From: Luteimonas granuli
GTDB lineage: Bacteria; Pseudomonadota; Gammaproteobacteria; Xanthomonadales; Xanthomonadaceae
Length of the DNA: 64,000 bases
Assembly: GCF_007795095.1 (NCBI RefSeq)
Contig: NZ_CP042218.1
Coordinates: forward strand, 682,001 to 746,000
Direction: 5' to 3'
In this document: positions 1-9,313 of the stretch, piece by piece
Numbering within the stretch: the first letter of the stretch is position 1
Layout: every line of letters starts with the position of its first letter
The notes under the pieces: model-generated
Told to the model about the DNA's origin: nothing
What the model saw: only the letters and a program-made list of their open reading frames with translations
The model's database searches: none
Made by a program: the position numbers and the translations under genes

Positions 1-2
1 GC

Positions 3-482
3 GCCCTCGGACGCATCCTCGCGTGGTACCGCGGCCGCGGATCCCGCGAGCGCGCGATGCTGGCAACGATGGCCCTGCTGCTGGCGGCCTTCGCCTGGTG
101 GTATGGCCTGCTGTGGCCGCTGCGGGCGCTGCGCGACGGCACCGAGGCCCGCCATGACCGCGCCGCCGCGGCGCTGCAGGCGATCGAGGCCGAGGTCGCC
201 GCGCTGACCGCTTCGGGAGCGGCGGTTCCGCCTCCCTCCGGCGGCGAAGCGCTGCAGCGGCGGATCCTCGACGACGTCCGCGATGCCGGGCTCGCCCCCA
301 GCCGCCAGCGCAGCGCCGCCGACGGTGCCTTCGTGCTCGAATTCGAGCGCGTTGGCTCTGCGGAACTGTTCGGATGGCTGGGCGGACTGGCCGGACACGG
401 CCTGGCGCCTTCCTCCCTGCGCGTGGAACGCGCCGACGGCCAGCTGCGCGCCGAGGTCGGCTTCGGCGGGGTGGCGCCGTGA
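3..482 (+). CDS. gspM: Type II secretion system protein M (GspM/XpsM), 5' end outside or at window edge
   Basis: GspM is a small bitopic inner-membrane protein of the type II secretion platform and works with GspL. The frame is open to the first bases of the window and reads a short basic cytoplasmic segment (WYRGRGSRERAML). One hydrophobic transmembrane helix (ATMALLLAAFAWWYGLLW) follows, then a helical periplasmic stretch and a C-terminal ferredoxin-like region. An ATG at 57 exists, but it would remove the RERAML segment typical of the family, so the true start probably lies at or just left of the window. The stop overlaps the gspN start, as in an Xps operon. Identification rests on architecture and the following gspN; sequence conservation is low in this family. 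Confidence 0.72.
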   Translation, partial: ALGRILAWYRGRGSRERAMLATMALLLAAFAWWYGLLWPLRALRDGTEARHDRAAAALQAIEAEVAALTASGAAVPPPSGGEALQRRILDDVRDAGLAPSRQRSAADGAFVLEFERVGSAELFGWLGGLAGHGLAPSSLRVERADGQLRAEVGFGGVAP

Positions 483-1178
483 GCGGCCGGAACCTGGCCG
501 GGTGGTTCGCGGGCGCGTTCGCGCTCGCACTGCTGCTGGCCGCGCCGCTGCAACTGGTCCTGCCGCGGCTGCCCTTGCCCGCCGGCCTCTCGGCGGCCGA
601 GGTCGGAGGCAGCCTGGGGCGCGGCCGGCTGCGCGCGGTGCACTGGCACGGCGTCGACCATGGCGATGTCGATGCCGGACTGTCCCCGTTGCCGCTGCTC
701 ACCGGCCGGCAGCGGCTGTGGCTGCGTGGCGACGACGCGCGACTGGCGCTTGCCGGCGGCCGGCTGCGCGGCCTCGACGGGGGCGACGGCGTGCTGCCTC
801 TGCCACCGCTGGCCGGCCTGGCCCTGCGCGTCTCGCTCGAGGACGCGCGCCTGCTGTTCGACGACAGCGGCTGCCGCCAGGCCGGTGGCCGGGTCCGGAT
901 CGAGATCACCCTGCCGGGAGACACGCTGCCACCGCAGCTCCTCACCGGCACGCCGGCATGCGAAGGCCGCACCGGCAGCCTGGTCCTGGTCACGGAGGGC
1001 GCCGGCGGTCCGCTGTGGCTGGGAAGCGACGCTCGGGGTCGAAGCCGACGGCCGCTACACGCTGCAGACCACGGCCCGCAGCGACGACCCCGCGGTGCGT
1101 GCGGCGCTGGTCGCCGCGGGCTTCCAGGAGGCTCCCGGCGGCCTCAGCCGCGTGGACGGCGGACGGCTGGGCGGCTGA
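479..1178 (+). pseudogene. gspN: Type II secretion protein N (GspN/XpsN), frameshifted
   Basis: GspN is an inner-membrane-anchored periplasmic accessory protein of type II secretion. Translation from the GTG at 479 (overlapping the gspM stop) gives an N-terminal membrane helix (FAGAFALALLLAAPLQLVL) and a GspN-like body up to about base 1020. The natural C-terminus (TLGVEADGRYTLQTTARSDD to the stop at 1178) continues in the +1 frame. Removing one G from the GGG at 1021-1023 joins the frames as ...GGPLWLEATLGVEADG..., so the lesion is one extra base. It may be a sequencing error. The next gene is a porin; the secretin gene that follows xpsN in Xanthomonas is not here. Confidence 0.7.
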
Positions 1179-1254
1179 TTGCAGGAGGTCGCGGGAGCCC
1201 ACCGGGGGCGCGCTACACTGCGCCCCCCGAATGTGACAGGACCGCGACATCCCC

Positions 1255-2397
1255 ATGAAACTTTTCATGCTCCCCGTCATCCTGGGTGCGGCCTGCTGCC
1301 TGCCTGCGCGCGCCGAGATTCCGCTCGGAACGGTGGCCGGCTCGGACCTGGCGTTCGAGGGGATGTTCCAGGTCGACGGCTACCGGTTCGACAACGACGT
1401 CCTCGATCTTGACGGCCGCGCCGACGGCCGCGACCGCGCCACCGGCGTCCGTCGCCTCGAACTCGTGCTCAAGGGCAGCGGGCCCCGCGGACTGTCCTGG
1501 GTGCTGGGCTACGACGCCGAGAACGAGAGCTATCTCGACAACAACCTGTCCTGGAGCTTCGGCGGCGACGGCGCGGCGACCCATACGCTGCTGGTCGGCC
1601 AGTCGAAGCAGCCCAACAGCATGGAAGAGCTGTCCTCGAGCAGGAACAACGACTTCATCGCCAAGGCGGCCGCCACCGGCACCTATGCCGTCGGGCGCCG
1701 CCTGGGTGCGTCCTGGAGCTACGACGCCGGCAGCCACGGAGCCACGGCGGGATGGTTCGGCCGCAACCTCGACAATGAGGTGCACGGAGCAGGCTACGGC
1801 CTGCGCACCTGGTGGGCGCCGGTGAAGGGCGACGGCCGTGTGCTCCACCTGGGCCTGAGCCACGTCGGCCGTGACACCGAGGACGACCGGCTGCGCCTGC
1901 GCGCGCGCCCCAACGCCGACTTCGCGCAGCGCCTGGTCGACAGCGGCACCCTGTCCGACGTCGACCGCCTGGCGACCACGGGCGTCGAAGCACTGTGGAT
2001 CGGCGGCCCGCTGAAGCTGCAGGGCGAGTATTTCCGCGCCTCCGGCGACCGCACCGGCAGCGGCAGCTACGACACCGGTGGCGGCTATGCCAGCGTGCTG
2101 TGGAACCCGGGTGGCGAGACCTGGGGCTACCGCGGCGGGCTGCCGCGCACCCGGGTCGGCGACGCCGGCCTCTGGCAGCTCGGCCTGCGCTACGACCAGA
2201 TCGACCTGGACGACGGCGCCGTGCGCGGCGGCCGCATGGAAGCCTGGACCGTGGGCATGAACTGGTACTGGCGGAAGAACGCCAAGCTCATGCTCAACTA
2301 CGTCGACGTCGCCAGCCGACGCACCGATGCCGCCAGCGGCGCGATGATCGACGACGACCCGTCGATCATCGAGGCGCGCCTGCAGCTGCACTGGTAG
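1255..2397 (+). CDS. Phosphate-selective OprO/OprP-type outer-membrane porin
   Basis: Predicted 380-residue outer-membrane beta-barrel. A cleavable signal peptide (MKLFMLPVILGAACCLPARA) is followed by alternating aromatic/hydrophobic beta strands and a C-terminal Trp (LQLHW), the signature recognised by the BAM complex. Segments such as AFEGMFQVDGYRFDND and WTVGMNWYWRKNAKLMLNYV resemble OprO/OprP porins, which pass anions such as phosphate or polyphosphate. Substrate here is inferred. It is monocistronic in appearance. Upstream, GCTACACTGCGCC (about 1212-1224) contains a plausible -10 (TACACT) for a promoter of its own. Confidence 0.8.
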   Translation: MKLFMLPVILGAACCLPARAEIPLGTVAGSDLAFEGMFQVDGYRFDNDVLDLDGRADGRDRATGVRRLELVLKGSGPRGLSWVLGYDAENESYLDNNLSWSFGGDGAATHTLLVGQSKQPNSMEELSSSRNNDFIAKAAATGTYAVGRRLGASWSYDAGSHGATAGWFGRNLDNEVHGAGYGLRTWWAPVKGDGRVLHLGLSHVGRDTEDDRLRLRARPNADFAQRLVDSGTLSDVDRLATTGVEALWIGGPLKLQGEYFRASGDRTGSGSYDTGGGYASVLWNPGGETWGYRGGLPRTRVGDAGLWQLGLRYDQIDLDDGAVRGGRMEAWTVGMNWYWRKNAKLMLNYVDVASRRTDAASGAMIDDDPSIIEARLQLHW

Positions 2398-2412
2398 CCG
2401 GGAACAGCGTCA

Positions 2413-2442
2413 CGCGCCTGTCACTCCGGTGCAACAGGCGCG
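2413..2442. repeat. Stem-loop between porin and glycosyltransferase
   Basis: Perfect 9-bp inverted repeat CGCGCCTGT / ACAGGCGCG separated by 12 nt, 15 bp after the porin stop. There is no U-run on either side, so it is not a classical intrinsic terminator. It could be a 3' stabilising hairpin. Confidence 0.45.
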
Positions 2443-2483
2443 ACACCGCCGATCGTCAGGCTTCGGTCAAACCGGAGCCCCGC

Positions 2484-3635
2484 ATGCGCTACACCATCGT
2501 CACCGAGACCTATCCGCCCGAAGTCAACGGCGTGGCGCTCACCGTGCGGGAGCTGGAGCGCGGCCTGCGCGCCCGCGGCCACGAGGTGGAGGTGGTGCGG
2601 CCACGACAGCAGCATCGGGAGCGCGAAGCCGCCGGCCATCTGCTCACCCGCGGCGCCCGCCTGCCCTTCTACGCCGGCCTGCGCTTCGGCCTGCCCGCGG
2701 CCGGACGCCTGCGCCGTCGCTGGCGCCGGCAGCGGCCCGACGCGATCTACATCGCCACCGAGGGCCCGCTGGGCTGGTCGGCGATGCGCGCGGCCCGGAC
2801 GCTCGGAATCCCCGTGGCCACCGGCTTCCATACCCGCTTCGACCAGTACATGCGCGACTACGGCGCGGAGTTCATGCAACCGGTGGCCCTGGCCTGGATG
2901 CGACGCTTCCACAACGGCTCGGCGGCCACTCTGGTGCCGACCATGGAGCTGCGCGCCGAACTCGAGCGACTCGACTTCGGCAACGTGGTGCACCTGCCGC
3001 GCGCGGTCGACACCCGGCGCTTCGATCCCGCGCACCGCGACGAGGCCCTGCGCGCACGCTGGGGCGTGGCGCCCGGCGACCTCGCCGTGGCCTATGTCGG
3101 CCGCGTGGCCGCGGAGAAGAACCTCGACCTCGCGATCCGCGCCTTCCGCGCGCTGCAGGAACTGCGCCCGGACGCGCGCTTCATCTGGGTCGGCGAAGGC
3201 CCGGAGCTCGCCGCCATCCGCCAGGCCAACCCCGACTTCATCTATTGCGGCCTGCAGCGCGGCGACAGCCTCGCCCGCCACTTCGCAAGCGCCGACCTCT
3301 TCCTCTTCCCCAGCCTGTCCGAGACCTTCGGCAACGTCACGCTCGAAGCCATGGCCAGCGGCGTGGCGACGGTCGCATACTGCTATGGCGCCGCCGCTGA
3401 ACACCTGCGCCACGGCCTGCACGGCGCGGCGGTCACGCCCCACGACGAGGACGCGTTCATCGACGCCGCTTGCCGGCTCTCGCTCGAGGACGCGGCGCGC
3501 CGCGACATGGGCGACAACGCGCGCCGGGCGGTGCGGTCGCTGCGGCCGGCGCAGGTCGCGGCCGATTTCGACGCCATCCTCGAGGGCATCGCCCGCCGTC
3601 GGAGCCTTGTCGATGTCCACGCTGCCATCGCCTGA
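2484..3635 (+). CDS. GT4-family glycosyltransferase (MgtA/PimB-like)
   Basis: 383-residue GT-B fold glycosyltransferase family 4 enzyme, likely transferring a sugar from a nucleotide donor to a lipid or glycolipid acceptor at the inner membrane. The N-terminal Rossmann half begins MRYTIVTETYPPEVNGVA, with the family's G-V acceptor-side loop. The C-terminal half has YVGRVAAEKNLDLAIRAF and the E-x7-E donor motif in ETFGNVTLEAMASG. The ATG at 2484 is chosen because it starts the conserved motif; the frame is open further upstream. The 3' end overlaps the PAP2 gene by 23 bp, so the two are probably cotranscribed and may act in one lipid/glycolipid pathway. Exact sugar and acceptor cannot be told. 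Confidence 0.85.
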   Translation: MRYTIVTETYPPEVNGVALTVRELERGLRARGHEVEVVRPRQQHREREAAGHLLTRGARLPFYAGLRFGLPAAGRLRRRWRRQRPDAIYIATEGPLGWSAMRAARTLGIPVATGFHTRFDQYMRDYGAEFMQPVALAWMRRFHNGSAATLVPTMELRAELERLDFGNVVHLPRAVDTRRFDPAHRDEALRARWGVAPGDLAVAYVGRVAAEKNLDLAIRAFRALQELRPDARFIWVGEGPELAAIRQANPDFIYCGLQRGDSLARHFASADLFLFPSLSETFGNVTLEAMASGVATVAYCYGAAAEHLRHGLHGAAVTPHDEDAFIDAACRLSLEDAARRDMGDNARRAVRSLRPAQVAADFDAILEGIARRRSLVDVHAAIA

Positions 3636-4164
3636 GCGCCGCCTCGGCGCGGACCGCTTCCTCTGCCTGCGCACCAATGAGTGGTGCGCGCACGGCGGTG
3701 TGCTGCGCGCCTTCGCCGCGGTCAGCCGGCTCGGCGACGGCGTGGCCTGGTACGTGCTGATGGCGGCGATGATCCTGGCCGACGGCATCGACGGCCTGCG
3801 CGCGTCGGCGCACATGGCCGCCACCGGTGCCATCGCCCTGCTGCTCTACAAGGGACTCAAGCACTGGACGCGGCGGCCGCGGCCGTTCGCCGCCGATGTC
3901 CGCATCCGCGCCTGGATCGCACCGCTGGACGAGTTCAGCTTCCCGTCCGGCCATACCCTGCATGCGGTGTCCTTCAGCATCGTCGCGCTGGCGTACTACC
4001 CGGAGCTGGCCTGGCTGCTGGTGCCGTTCACGGCGATGGTGGCGCTGTCGCGGGTGGTGCTCGGCCTGCACTGGCCCAGCGACGTGCTCGCCGCCACCGT
4101 GATCGGCAGCGTGCTCGGGGGCGGCACGCTGTGGCTGGGGTCGCAGGTTCCGGGCGTGGCCTGA
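3613..4164 (+). CDS. PAP2-superfamily membrane phosphatase
   Basis: 183-residue integral membrane phosphatase of the PAP2/acid phosphatase family, which dephosphorylates lipid pyrophosphates or phosphatidic acid. All three catalytic motifs are visible: K83-x6-R90-P91, P111-S-G-H114, and S146-R-x5-H153-x3-D157. Hydrophobic helices flank them (VAWYVLMAAMILA, IALLLY, LAWLLVPFTAMVAL). The ATG at 3613 lies inside the end of the glycosyltransferase gene. The coupling suggests a role in the same glycolipid or undecaprenyl-carrier pathway, but that is inference. Confidence 0.85.
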   Translation: MSTLPSPERRLGADRFLCLRTNEWCAHGGVLRAFAAVSRLGDGVAWYVLMAAMILADGIDGLRASAHMAATGAIALLLYKGLKHWTRRPRPFAADVRIRAWIAPLDEFSFPSGHTLHAVSFSIVALAYYPELAWLLVPFTAMVALSRVVLGLHWPSDVLAATVIGSVLGGGTLWLGSQVPGVA

Positions 4165-4208
4165 GCCGTCCGCGGGGCGGGGCGGCGGCGGAGCGGTATC
4201 CTGCCGCG

Positions 4209-5066
4209 ATGAACTACCGTCACGCCTTCCATGCCGGCAACCACGCCGACGTCCTCAAGCACGTCGTGCTGCTGGCCCTGTGCGACGCCCTGGTGGCCAA
4301 GCCGGCGCCGCTGTTCGCGCTCGACACCCATGCCGGCCGCGGCCTCTACCGCCTCGCCGGCGCCAGCGCCAGGCGCACTGGCGAGGCCGACGATGGCATC
4401 GGGCGGCTGATCGCCGAGTCCCCGCGCGAGCCCCTGCTGCGCCGCTACCTCGCCGCGGTGCGCGCCTGCCGCGAGACGCACGGCGCCGACGCCTACCCCG
4501 GCTCGCCCTGGCTGCTTGCGCACGCGCTGCGCGAGGGCGATCGCATCGCCTGCTGCGAGGTGCAGCCGGAGGAGGCGGCCGCGCTCCGGGACGGTTTCGC
4601 CGGCGACCGCCGCGTGCTCGTCCGCGAGGGCGACGGCTACGCCGCCATGCGCGCCCTGCTGCCCCCGCGCGATGGCGAGGCCCGCATCGGACGCGGGCTG
4701 GTGCTCATCGACCCGCCGTACGAAACCCAGCTCGCCGAATTCGACGATGCCCTGGCCGCGATCCGCGACGGCCTGCGGCGCTTCCCGCAGGGCGTGTTCG
4801 CGCTCTGGTACCCGATCAAGCTGCGACGCACGCTGATGCCCTTCCAGCGTCGCGCGGCCGACCTGCCGGCGAAGTCGGCCCTGCTGGCCGAGCTGATGGT
4901 GCGCGCCGACGACTCACCGCTGCGCATGAACGGCAGCGGGCTGCTGCTGCTCAATCCACCGTGGAAACTGGACGCCGCGCTGGCGCCTGCCCTGGAAGCG
5001 CTGGCCGCGATCCTCGGCGAACGCGGAGCGCGCGCGCGCGTGCACTGGCTGCGCAGCCCGCCCTGA
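4209..5066 (+). CDS. rlmJ: 23S rRNA (adenine2030-N6)-methyltransferase RlmJ
   Basis: 285 residues, full length. RlmJ methylates A2030 of 23S rRNA using S-adenosylmethionine. The start MNYRHAFHAGNHADVLKH is highly characteristic of the family, and the amino-methyltransferase motif IDPPYE is present in GLVLIDPPYETQLAEF. The FALDTHAGRGLYRL segment is the SAM-binding loop. The gene stands alone between the PAP2 and GNAT genes, 44 bp after the former. Confidence 0.95.
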   Translation: MNYRHAFHAGNHADVLKHVVLLALCDALVAKPAPLFALDTHAGRGLYRLAGASARRTGEADDGIGRLIAESPREPLLRRYLAAVRACRETHGADAYPGSPWLLAHALREGDRIACCEVQPEEAAALRDGFAGDRRVLVREGDGYAAMRALLPPRDGEARIGRGLVLIDPPYETQLAEFDDALAAIRDGLRRFPQGVFALWYPIKLRRTLMPFQRRAADLPAKSALLAELMVRADDSPLRMNGSGLLLLNPPWKLDAALAPALEALAAILGERGARARVHWLRSPP

Positions 5067-5071
5067 GCCGG

Positions 5072-5089
5072 GACCTGCATGTGCAGGTC
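5072..5089. promoter_or_regulatory. 18-bp palindrome over the GNAT start codon
   Basis: GACCTGCATGTGCAGGTC has two perfect 8-bp arms around a central TG. It contains the only ATG available for the following gene and begins 6 bp after the rlmJ stop. It could be an operator or an mRNA hairpin that masks initiation. The function is not shown. Confidence 0.4.
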
Positions 5090-5699
5090 GGCTTCACTCC
5101 TCGCGTGCCAGCATCCGGGCCATGGCTGCGAGAAACCGCCTCCCCCGTGGCACGAGGAACTCCGCCTCCGCAACGGGCTCGACGTCCTGGTCCGCCCCAT
5201 CCGTCCCGAGGATGCGCCGGTCCTCAGCGCGGGCTTCGAACTCCTGGAGCCGCGCGAGACGGCGCGTCACCTGCTGCGGGGCGCCCGGTCCGTCGACGCC
5301 GACGACGCCAGCCATCTGGCCCAGCCTGATGCCCGCACCACGTTCACGCTGGTGGTGGCCGAGCGCCTGCCTCCAGGCGAGGCCATGATCTCGGCCCTGG
5401 GCCATGCCACCATCGCCGCGGACGCGCGCGAGGCGCGGTTCACGCTGCTGGTCGGACGCAACGTCGCGGGAATGGGCCTGGGTCGCCACCTCCTCCGCAG
5501 GGTGGTGCGCTGGGCACGCGGCAAGCGCCTGGCCGCGGTCCACGGCGACGTGCCGGAAGGCAACGGGCCGCTGATGGACCTCGCGCTGTCGATGGGCTTC
5601 GGCGTGGTGGAAGGCGCAGACCCCGGCTTCGTGCGGGTCCGCCTCCCGCTGGCGGCCGCGACGCCCGTCGTCGTCGGAGCGGACGGACCTCCGGGTTAA
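5079..5699 (+). CDS. GNAT-family N-acetyltransferase
   Basis: 206 residues. The core LRNGLDVLVRPIRPEDAPVL is the start of a GCN5-related acetyltransferase domain like that fused to PatZ/Acs-type proteins. FTLLVGRNVAGMGLGRHLL supplies the acetyl-CoA pyrophosphate loop (Q/R-x-x-G-x-G/A equivalent: RNVAGMGLG). The first 25 or so residues (MCRSASLLACQHPG...) have codon use less like the rest, so the start is uncertain; no other ATG is available before the domain. The substrate is unknown. Confidence 0.75.
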   Translation: MCRSASLLACQHPGHGCEKPPPPWHEELRLRNGLDVLVRPIRPEDAPVLSAGFELLEPRETARHLLRGARSVDADDASHLAQPDARTTFTLVVAERLPPGEAMISALGHATIAADAREARFTLLVGRNVAGMGLGRHLLRRVVRWARGKRLAAVHGDVPEGNGPLMDLALSMGFGVVEGADPGFVRVRLPLAAATPVVVGADGPPG

Positions 5700-5759
5700 A
5701 CTGCGCGCCCCTGCGCCGGCGGCACGACCGTCCGGATGCCACCGTTCCCACGCGCGTTG

Positions 5760-8700
5760 ATGACCGACCAGCCCACCTCCGGCAAGACCCTCCCCCTCCC
5801 GCTTTCCCCGCCGCCGCTGCCCGGCCCCGGCCGCCCGCGCGCCTGGTGGCGCGCGCCGGCATCGCGCTCGGCCCTGGCCTGGTTCGTGGCCGCTGCCGCA
5901 CGCGCGCACGAGGGGGTGGTGCTGGCGGTGACCCGCGACAACCATGCCGCCACCCAGCTGGAAGCGGACCTGCAGACGCTGGTCGGGCCGGAGCCGGCGC
6001 TGCCGGTACTGGCCTTCCCCGACTGGGAAACCCTGCCCTACGACCGCTTCAGCCCGCACCCGGAGATCGTCTCGCAGCGCCTGGCCACCCTGCGCCGGCT
6101 GCCGTCGATGACGCGCGGCGTGCTGGTGGTGCCGGTGCAGACGCTGATGCAGCGCCTGCCGCCGCTCTCCTACGTGATCGGCAACAGCTTCGACCTGCGC
6201 GTGGGCCAGCGCCTGGACCTCGACGCCGAGAAGCGGCGCCTGCAGGCTGCCGGCTACCGCAACGTGCCCCAGGTCTACGACCCCGGCGACTTCGCCGTGC
6301 GCGGCGCCCTGCTCGACGTCTATCCCATGGGCGAGGCGGCGCCGTTCCGGGTCGAACTGCTCGACGACGAGGTCGACACGATCCGCGTGTTCGACCCCGA
6401 GAGCCAGCGCTCGCTGGAGAAGGTCGACGCGATCCGGCTGATGCCCGGCCGCGAAGTGCCGCTGGACGAGACCGCGCGCACCCGCGCCCTGGATGCGCTG
6501 CGCGACCGCTTCGACATCGACACCCGGCGCAGCGCGCTGTTCCAGGACCTCAGGGCCGGCGCCGCGCCCGCCGGCATCGAGTACTACCTGCCACTGTTCT
6601 TCGAAGGCGAGGCCACCGCGACCCTGTTCGACTACCTGGGCGAAGGTGCCCTGCCGCTGGTGGATGAGGGCACGCCCGCGGCCGCCGACCACTTCTGGGC
6701 CCAGGCCGGGCAGCGCCACGAGCAGCGCCGGCACGACATCGAGCACCCGGTGCTGGCGCCGGGCGCGCTGTGGCTGGCGCCGGACGAACTGCGCGCGCGC
6801 TTCAACGAGGCGCCGCGGATCGAGGTGGCCGGGTCGACCCATCCGCGCCATGCGGACGCGGTCGCGCTGGGCGAACAGCCCGCGCCTGAACTCCCGGTCT
6901 CCGCCCGCCACGACGCCACCGCGGTCCCGCTGAAGACCTTCCTCGGCAGTTGGCCCGGCCGCGTGCTGGTCGCCGCCGATACCGCCGGCCGCCGCGAGGC
7001 GCTGCTGGAGGTGCTCGACGCCGCCGCCCTGCACCCGCCGGTGCTCCCCGGCTTCCGCGCCTTCGCCGCCGGCGACGCCCGCTTCGCGATCGCGGTGGCG
7101 CCGCTCGAGGACGGCTTCGTGCTCGACGCCGAGGCCGCCGGCGGCGTGCCGCTGGCGGTGCTCACCGAGCGCCAGCTGTTCCCCGAGCGCGCGGCCGCGC
7201 CGCGCCGGCGCAAGCGCGCCGGCCGCGAACCCGAGGCCATCATCCGCGACCTCGGCGAACTGTCGGAAGGCTCGCCGATCGTGCACGAGGACCACGGCGT
7301 CGGCCGCTACCGCGGCCTGGTGACGCTTGAAGCCGGTGGCATGCCGGCCGAGTACGTCGAGATCGAGTACGCCAAGGGCGACCGCCTGTACGTGCCGGTC
7401 GCGCAGCTGCACCTGATCAGCCGCTACTCCGGCGCTTCGCCGGAAACCGCGCCGCTGCACTCGCTGGGTGGCGAGCAGTGGACGAAGGCCAGGCGCAAGG
7501 CCGCCGAGAAAGTGCGCGACGTGGCCGCCGAGCTGCTGGAGATCCAGGCGAAGAGACAGGCGCGCGCGGGGCTTGCGATCGACGTCGACCGCGGCATGTA
7601 CGAACCCTTCGCGGCCACGTTCCCCTTCGAGGAGACGCCCGACCAGCATTCCGCGATCGAAGCCGTGCTGCGCGACCTGCAGTCCTCGCAGCCGATGGAC
7701 CGCGTGGTCTGCGGCGACGTCGGCTTCGGCAAGACCGAGGTCGCGGTGCGTGCGGCCTTCGCCACCGCCGCAGCGGGCAAGCAGGTCGCGGTGCTGGTGC
7801 CGACGACCCTGCTGGCCGAGCAGCACTACCGCAACTTCGCCGACCGCTTCGCCGACTGGCCGATCCGGGTCGAGGTGCTGTCGCGCTTCAAGACCCCGAA
7901 GGAGATCAAGGCCGAGCTGGAGAAGGTGGCCGAGGGCACGATCGACGTCATCATCGGCACCCACCGGTTGCTGCAGAAGGACGTGCGCTTCAAGGACCTC
8001 GGCCTGGTGATCGTGGACGAGGAGCAGCGCTTCTGGCGTGCGCCAGAAAGAGGCGCTCAAGGCGCTGCGCGCCAACGTCCACCTGCTCACGCTGACCGCG
8101 ACGCCGATCCCGCGCACGCTCAACATGGCCATGGCCGGCCTGCGCGACCTGTCGCTCATCGCCACGGCGCCGGCCAACCGGCTCGCGGTGCAGACCTTCG
8201 TCGTGCCCTGGGACGACGCCCAGCTGCGCGAGGCCTTCGACCGCGAGCTCGCGCGCGGCGGCCAGCTCTACTTCCTGCACAACGACGTCGAGTCGATCGG
8301 CCGCATGCAGCGCCAGCTGCAGGAACTGGTGCCGGAGGCCCGCATCGGCGTCGCCCACGGCCAGATGCCCGAGCGCGAGCTGGAGCGGGTGATGCTCGAC
8401 TTCCAGAAGCAGCGCTTCAACGTGCTGCTGGCCTCGACCATCATCGAATCCGGCATCGACATTCCCAACGCCAACACCATCGTCATCAACCGCGCCGACA
8501 AGTTCGGCCTGGCTCAGCTGCACCAGCTGCGCGGCCGCGTCGGCCGCTCGCACCATCGCGCCTACGCCTACCTCGTGGTGCCCGACAGGCGCTCGATCAG
8601 CGCCGATGCGAAGAAGCGCCTGGATGCGATCGCATCGATGGACGAGCTGGGCGCCGGCTTCATGCTCGCCACCCACGACCTCGAGATCCGCGGCGCCGGC

Positions 8701-9276
8701 GAGCTGCTGGGCGAGGACCAGAGCGGGCAGATGGCCGAAGTCGGCTTCAGCCTCTATACCGAACTGCTGGAGCGCGCGGTGCGCAGCATCAAGCGCGGCG
8801 AGCTGCCCGACGTCGATGGCACCGCCTCCCGCGGCGCCGAAGTGGAGCTGCACGTCCCGGCGCTGATCCCCGAGGACTACCTGCCCGACGTGCACACGCG
8901 GCTGACGCTGTACAAGCGCATCAGCTCCGCGCGCGACGCCGACGCCCTGCGTGAGCTGCAGGTGGAAATGATCGACCGCTTCGGCCTGCTGCCCGACCCG
9001 ACGAAGTTCCTGTTCGCCATCGCCGAGCTGAAGCTGCAGGCCACCGGGCTCGGCATCCGCAAGATCGACCTCGGCGCGAACGGCGGGCGGATCCAGTTCC
9101 TCGAGAAGCCCTCGGTCGATCCGATGGCCATCATCCGGCTGGTCCAGGGGCAACCGAAGAGCTATCGGATGGACGGCCCCGACAGGCTCCGGCTCACGCT
9201 CGAACTGCCCACGCCGGAGGAGCGCCTCCAGGCCGTCCGCGGGCTGCTGGCGATGCTGGCGCCTGCGCGGGCATAG
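5760..9276 (+). pseudogene. mfd: Transcription-repair coupling factor Mfd, interrupted by a one-base insertion
   Basis: Mfd displaces stalled RNA polymerase and recruits UvrA to the lesion. Frame 1 (from ATG 5760, MTDQPTSGKT) carries the UvrB-homology region, the RNAP-interaction domain (IVHEDHGVGRYRGLV) and the Walker A GDVGFGKTE near residue 652. It runs to the Walker B region DEEQRF, where it leaves frame. Translation resumes in the next frame at GVRQKEALKALRANVHLLTL and runs through the helicase and TRG motifs to 9276. Removing T8034 restores DEEQRFGVRQKEALK exactly, so this is a single inserted base in the DEEQ motif. If real, the cell lacks Mfd helicase activity; if an error, the protein is about 1,170 residues, normal for the family. 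An ATG at 5736 is a weaker alternative start. Confidence 0.92.
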
Positions 9277-9313
9277 CTCACGCCCGCTGCCTCGCCTCTT
9301 CCCCGAAGCCGCC

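Noticed and set aside
2421-3833. Long minus-strand frame opposite the glycosyltransferase and PAP2 genes
   Set aside because: The plus strand has conserved GT4 and PAP2 motifs; the minus frame is low-complexity shadow sequence.
8025-8045. Programmed ribosomal frameshift in mfd
   Set aside because: No slippery heptamer or downstream stimulator is visible, and Mfd is made from a single frame in known bacteria. A simple one-base insertion explains it.
5094-8177. Very long open frame (over 1,000 codons) on the minus strand opposite rlmJ's neighbour and mfd
   Set aside because: A GC-rich antisense shadow. The plus strand encodes clear Mfd domains, and the minus frame is Ala/Gly/Arg/His-rich without any motif.
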